Below are positions 14,980-18,489 of a stretch of DNA of 18,489 nucleotides, piece by piece (within the stretch, counting starts at the first letter, position 1; each line of letters opens with the position of its first letter). Below the pieces are notes generated by a model. That model saw only the letters and a list, made by a program, of their open reading frames with translations, had not been told where the DNA came from and did no database searches. Source of the DNA: Lachnospiraceae bacterium (GTDB taxonomy: Bacteria > Bacillota > Clostridia > Lachnospirales > Lachnospiraceae); the NCBI GenBank assembly GCA_021153325.1, contig JAGKTQ010000038.1:1-18489 (forward strand), given 5' to 3'. A program made the translations under genes and the position numbers.

Positions 14980-15786
14980 TTATTCAATTAACAACTGGAT
15001 CTCGTAAACTTCATCCTGCCAGTCATAAAAAAACAACGCTGCTTCCATGGCATATACACGGGATATCTTTACATCCGGATACTGCTCTTTAATCTTTTCC
15101 AGTAATTCCTGCATATTGCATTCATCACTAAAAGGTTTGCACATAAAGCAAATATAATTTCCAGCAGGTATACTTTCAAGTACATAATCCGTGCCGGCTT
15201 CTTCTTCACTAGTAATAAGAAATTCTTTTTCCCACTGGATAGAGCCTTCCAAAAATTTATCCTTGCAAAGCTTATATCCATACTCCCTTTGTATACTGGA
15301 GCGCTTCGTTAAAATATCTTCTACCTCTGTCTGCAGTGCAAAATGCAGTGCATCAGAATCCATCTCCGGCTGTGCTTCCACCGACAGTACTTTTCTTTCT
15401 TCTAATGTTTTTATAGAAAAAGTATCTGGTATGTATGCTTCCACATTTTCGAATCGCTCTGTCATCCAATTGAGTTCCGACACTAATTTCTGCATGGCGT
15501 CCAGCTTTTTCTGTGCATTCTCCCTTTGCTTCATCATCAGCTCTACAAATTGAACTGGGTCATTTGTACTTAAGACATTTTTCAATTCCTTCAAAGGGAT
15601 TCCTACGCTTTTACAGATTTTCACAATTTCTAACTGCCAGAATTCCTGATAACTATAATATCGATATCCTGTATTTTCATCTGTATAACTAGGCTTTACA
15701 AGCCCGATGTCATCGTAAAATCTGAGTGTCGAAGATGCAATTCCTGTCTGCTTTTGCACTTCCCCAATTGTATATTTATATTTCAT
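14980..15786 (-). CDS. MerR-family regulator with GyrI-like effector domain
   Basis: A 268-residue transcription factor. Residues 5-72 are a MerR winged helix-turn-helix (YTIGEVQKQTGIASSTLRFY, then GLVKP and GYRYYSYQEF). Residues 75-115 form the dimer coiled coil. Residues 120-268 resemble the GyrI/BmrR-type ligand pocket (SIKTLEERKVLSVEAQ near its start, YEIQLLIE at the end). Such proteins bend promoters with over-long spacers and activate on binding a small, often cationic or lipophilic ligand. ATG at 15786 with AAAGGAG 6 nt upstream. It follows the aminotransferase by 68 bp on the same strand and is closed by a terminator, so it is likely the last gene of that operon. It is the natural reader of the dyad at 18463-18483. 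Confidence 0.9.
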   Translation of the reverse strand: MKYKYTIGEVQKQTGIASSTLRFYDDIGLVKPSYTDENTGYRYYSYQEFWQLEIVKICKSVGIPLKELKNVLSTNDPVQFVELMMKQRENAQKKLDAMQKLVSELNWMTERFENVEAYIPDTFSIKTLEERKVLSVEAQPEMDSDALHFALQTEVEDILTKRSSIQREYGYKLCKDKFLEGSIQWEKEFLITSEEEAGTDYVLESIPAGNYICFMCKPFSDECNMQELLEKIKEQYPDVKISRVYAMEAALFFYDWQDEVYEIQLLIE

Positions 15787-15854
15787 TTTATTCTCCTTTT
15801 ATGCTTGATCTACCTATGTAAAATATATCATAAAAGGAACTTAATAAGGAACTA

Positions 15855-17207
15855 TTATTTCATTTTTGCATATACGATTCCAAGAGATTTATCTAATTTT
15901 TCCAATCCGGCATCTATATTTTCATAGGAAATCGTAAGAGGCGGCTCAATACGGATTACATGAGCATTTGTTTCTGTTCCCGAAAGCAATACGCCCTGTT
16001 CAAACATTTCTGTTACTACTTGATATCCTTTGGCATCATCACAAAATTCCATTGCAATGAGAAGTCCTTTTCCTCGGATAGCCACAAGAAGTTCTTTATA
16101 TTTCTCCTGAAGTACCGCTAATTTTTCCATGAAGTACTTTCCTTTTTCTTCTGCCTGACCTGCCAGATCCTCTTCTAGCAGAACATGGATTCCTGCAATA
16201 CCGGCTGCACAGGCAAGCGGATTTCCTCCCGTTGTGGTGCTATGCATCCAAGGATTTCCAAACATATATTTCTCATAACATCTTTTTGTACAAACTGTAG
16301 CGGATAACGGCATTACGCCACCACCCATTGCTTTTGCCAGACAGAGAATATCAGGTTCTACTCCCCAATGATCTACTGCAAATACTTTACCAGTCCTTCC
16401 CATACCTGTCTGCACTTCATCTGCGATCAAAAGAATGTCATATTCATTACATAATTCACGTACTTTCGGGAAATAATCATCCGGCGGAATAATGACACCA
16501 ATCTCTCCTTCAATCGGTTCAAAGATCATGGCTGCCGGAAGTTCACCGATATAAGCCATAGACTCTACTGTCTTTTTCAAATAATCAAAGTCACCAAAAG
16601 GAACATGTCTGATTCCCTGAAGCATTGGCAGGAATGGTTTTCTGTAAATACCTTTTCCTGTAAGAGAAAGAGCACCTAATGTCTTTCCATGGAAATCTTT
16701 TGTAGCCGTGATAAAATAGTGGCGGTCTGTTGCCATCATAGCCATCTTCATGGCACATTCTACACTTTCTGTTCCTGAACTTGTAAAAAAGGAATATTGC
16801 AAATTTCCCGGTGTAAGATCTGCCAGTAGTTTTGCCAACATAGCACGGTTTCCATCCAAAAGCTCTGCACTTCCAAGCGCCTGCTTATCCAGCTGATTTT
16901 TTACTGCTTCAATTACTTTTGGATTACGATGTCCGTGATTAAATACTCCAAATCCACCTAACCAGTCGATATATTTTTTACCATTCAGATCATAAAATCC
17001 ATCCTCTTCGTCAATCCATTCAATGGATTTGTAATTTGTTGCAGCTGATTTTCTATACTCCAACTGTCCCGGATTTACATACTCACTGAAGTTATCTACA
17101 ACTTCTTCTGTAAAACTATCTCTTTCCTCTTGTGGCATTTCTTTCTTGGAAATCATATCCAATGCATGTTTGGAATACTCCAATACTTCTGAAAACTCTT
17201 TTCTCAT
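15855..17207 (-). CDS. patA: Putrescine (diamine) aminotransferase, class III, PLP-dependent
   Basis: A 450-residue class III aminotransferase that resembles E. coli YgjG/PatA along its whole length, including the N-terminal extension (HALDMI, VNPGQLEYRKS) found in putrescine but not in ordinary ornithine or GABA aminotransferases. FFTSSGTESVE (140-150), ADEVQTGMGRTGK (262-274), PLP-lysine Lys292 in CLAKAMGGGVMP, and HSTTTGGNPLACAA are all intact. PatA moves an amino group from putrescine (also cadaverine) to 2-oxoglutarate or pyruvate, giving 4-aminobutanal, which cyclises to pyrroline. ATG at 17207 with GAGGAGG 9 nt upstream. It is 23 bp after the alcohol dehydrogenase and before the MerR gene. 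Related omega-aminotransferases with other amines remain possible. Confidence 0.88.
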   Translation of the reverse strand: MRKEFSEVLEYSKHALDMISKKEMPQEERDSFTEEVVDNFSEYVNPGQLEYRKSAATNYKSIEWIDEEDGFYDLNGKKYIDWLGGFGVFNHGHRNPKVIEAVKNQLDKQALGSAELLDGNRAMLAKLLADLTPGNLQYSFFTSSGTESVECAMKMAMMATDRHYFITATKDFHGKTLGALSLTGKGIYRKPFLPMLQGIRHVPFGDFDYLKKTVESMAYIGELPAAMIFEPIEGEIGVIIPPDDYFPKVRELCNEYDILLIADEVQTGMGRTGKVFAVDHWGVEPDILCLAKAMGGGVMPLSATVCTKRCYEKYMFGNPWMHSTTTGGNPLACAAGIAGIHVLLEEDLAGQAEEKGKYFMEKLAVLQEKYKELLVAIRGKGLLIAMEFCDDAKGYQVVTEMFEQGVLLSGTETNAHVIRIEPPLTISYENIDAGLEKLDKSLGIVYAKMK

Positions 17208-17230
17208 ATTACCTGACCTCCTCGTTAAAA

Positions 17231-18382
17231 TTATTCTTCATAAGTTTTTGTTAATATATTCAAAAATTCCTCATAACCTATTGCTTTCGGATTATCTGCG
17301 GCAGATAAATGTACCGCACACTTTTGTGCAAGTCTTTCAAAATCATCTTTATTTACCTTTGGAATTTCGCTGAACTTGGGAATATCTAAATCTTTGACTA
17401 ACTGCTTTAGTTCACGAACCAGTTCCTTGCATAATTCCCGTTTCGTACCCTGTTTAAAAATTCCCATTGCCCTTGCTATTTCCGCATATTTATCAACTGC
17501 ACCTGCTATGCTATACTCTGTAACATTTGCCAGAAATATAGCATTTGCAACTCCATGTGGGGTGTCATATTCACCACCTATCGTTTCTGACAGACTGTGT
17601 ACCGCACAGGTATCCGAATATCCAAATGATATTCCAGCAAATAAACTTCCTAACATAATGGCTTCGCAATTTTGTATGTTTCTATTGAAAACATAATCTC
17701 TGATATTTTCAGAAATAAGTTTTATTGCGCGGATTCCATAACTTTCTGTTATAGGATTGGTACATTTTGCAACAAATCCTTCTATCGCATGCGTCAATGC
17801 ATCCAAGGCTGTTGCTGCAGCAATTTTATTTGGCAGTCCCATAAGCACTTCCGGATCACATATAGCGATCCTAGCATGACATTTTGGATCAAAACAAAAT
17901 ACTTTTGTTTTTGTTTCTTCATCCGTCACGACTCCACAAATGCTCACTTCACTTCCTGTACCAGCTGTTGTCGGAATACAAATAAGAGGATAAGAATCAT
18001 TTGTATATTCCTTAGGATACTGAATTACAGAAAAATCAGTTGTGTGATGTCCTAACATTCCTGCAATCGCTTTTCCCGTATCCATGCTGCTACCACCGCC
18101 AACGGCTACAAGAAAATCAATCTGTTTATCCATAGCAAATTCTGCGCCGGCTTCACAATCTTTGATCCTCGGATTTGCAACAATCTGGTTGAACTCAAAA
18201 ACTTGAAGTTCTGCCTGTTCAAGACTTGTCTTAACATCGCTGTAAATTTGTGTACTGACAATTCCTTTGTCTGCTATAAGTAATATTTTTTGGGCACCCG
18301 CTTCTTTTGCCAAATCACCAGTTTTCCAAATTGCTTTACAGCCAAACTCTATTTTTGTCGGCAAATAAAATGAAAATTCCAC
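17231..18382 (-). CDS. Iron-containing (group III) alcohol dehydrogenase
   Basis: A 383-residue cytosolic NAD(P)-linked dehydrogenase. The dinucleotide loop VGGGSSMDTGKA (94-105), PTTAGTGSEV (137-146), and the metal ligands Asp194 and His198 (ALDALTHAIEGF), His262 (AVHSLSE) and His276 (TPHG) are all present. The family covers butanol, 1,3-propanediol, lactaldehyde and 4-hydroxybutyrate dehydrogenases. Beside a putrescine-type aminotransferase, the likely task is to reduce an aminoaldehyde or succinate semialdehyde and reoxidise NADH. The start is a GTG at 18382 with AAAGGAG 9 nt upstream; a nearer ATG is in another frame. First gene of the operon; the promoter, dyad and hairpin lie in the 107 bp upstream. 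Confidence 0.9.
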   Translation of the reverse strand: MEFSFYLPTKIEFGCKAIWKTGDLAKEAGAQKILLIADKGIVSTQIYSDVKTSLEQAELQVFEFNQIVANPRIKDCEAGAEFAMDKQIDFLVAVGGGSSMDTGKAIAGMLGHHTTDFSVIQYPKEYTNDSYPLICIPTTAGTGSEVSICGVVTDEETKTKVFCFDPKCHARIAICDPEVLMGLPNKIAAATALDALTHAIEGFVAKCTNPITESYGIRAIKLISENIRDYVFNRNIQNCEAIMLGSLFAGISFGYSDTCAVHSLSETIGGEYDTPHGVANAIFLANVTEYSIAGAVDKYAEIARAMGIFKQGTKRELCKELVRELKQLVKDLDIPKFSEIPKVNKDDFERLAQKCAVHLSAADNPKAIGYEEFLNILTKTYEE

Positions 18383-18407
18383 CTCTCATTACTCCTTTCA
18401 TGAAAAT

Positions 18408-18445
18408 AAAAAAAGCCAATGGCTGATTGAAATCACCATTGACTT
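18408..18445 (-). terminator. Terminator-like hairpin at the 5' end of the ADH mRNA
   Basis: On the - strand AAGTCAATGG pairs with CCATTGGCTT (10 bp, one U-G pair). An inner TGAT/ATCA helix closes a 4-nt loop, and the 3' side runs straight into seven T. It sits between the promoter at 18457-18486 and the GTG at 18382, starting only a few bases after the expected transcription start. It could act as an attenuator or as a protective 5' stem. Confidence 0.75.
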
Positions 18446-18456
18446 ATCATGTTGGC

Positions 18457-18486
18457 ATCATAACATTAAAGTTACTTGAATGTCAA
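18457..18486 (-). promoter_or_regulatory. Promoter of the ADH-aminotransferase-MerR operon
   Basis: On the - strand a perfect -35 box TTGACA (18486-18481) is followed by an 18-bp spacer and the -10 box TATGAT (18462-18457). A 17-bp reading with TTATGA is also possible. Transcription would start near 18450. The spacer is filled by a dyad in the position used by MerR-family activators. Confidence 0.8.
18463..18483 (-). promoter_or_regulatory. MerR-type operator dyad in the promoter spacer
   Basis: On the - strand the half-sites ACATTCAAGT and ACTTTAATGT flank a central A and match as an inverted repeat at 9 of 10 positions. The left half begins inside the -35 box and the right half ends at the -10 box. 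This is the layout of MerR, BmrR and CueR sites. The only MerR protein in the window is encoded at the end of the same operon. Confidence 0.72.
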
Positions 18487-18489
18487 GGA

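Noticed and set aside
15834..15853. Direct repeat AAGGAACT twice with a 12-bp period just upstream of the MerR gene.
   Set aside because: It partly overlaps ordinary purine-rich sequence, no matching -35/-10 pair gives it a clear role, and the pair of 8-mers could be chance in A/T-rich DNA.

Overview
The window looks like a chromosomal segment of a low-GC, Gram-positive anaerobe, most likely a gut member of the Clostridia (Lachnospiraceae-like). The grounds are A/T-rich intergenic DNA, strong AGGAGG-type ribosome sites, U-tailed intrinsic terminators, several GTG starts, and the gene content: a ferredoxin-type aldo/keto reductase, an iron alcohol dehydrogenase, ECF and Na+-decarboxylase-type transport proteins. 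Assignment is by recognition of families only; no database was searched. I see no IS element, prophage, CRISPR array, tRNA or rRNA.

Left end, + strand (1-3246): a promoter and a structured leader that closely resembles the yybP-ykoY (manganese) riboswitch. Its closing helix P1 shares bases with a strong intrinsic terminator. Behind it lie a Na/Pi-cotransporter/PhoU fusion, a lone OadB/GcdB-type beta subunit and a 48-residue OadG-like membrane peptide. The last gene runs 56 bp into the 3' end of the convergent MATE gene.

Centre left, - strand (3191-8900): a Cof-type HAD phosphatase followed by a MATE efflux pump (probable operon), then a six-helix methyl-accepting chemotaxis protein and a GH13 alpha-glucosidase. 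The last two each have their own terminator.

Middle, + strand (9192-11103): a secreted, membrane-anchored collagen-like protein with a duplicated module, followed closely by a DUF4422 putative glycosyltransferase. These form a plausible surface-protein/glycosylation pair.

Right half, - strand (11251-18489): two gene sets. The first transcribed set is iron alcohol dehydrogenase - putrescine-type aminotransferase - MerR/GyrI-like regulator. It begins at a promoter with a MerR-style dyad in the spacer and a terminator-like hairpin right at the mRNA 5' end, and it ends in a terminator. This suggests a self-regulated module that transaminates a diamine (or GABA-like amine) and reduces the resulting aldehyde. 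The second set is an Fe-S aldo/keto reductase with a non-standard active site, a GPH-type sugar symporter, and an ECF S-component fused to a DUF1893 domain.

The most interesting items are the Mn-riboswitch-like control of a phosphate/decarboxylase-type transporter operon, the lone OadB plus mini-OadG pair, the MerR-type operator with leader hairpin at the right edge, the ECF-S-DUF1893 fusion and the variant-active-site aldo/keto reductase.
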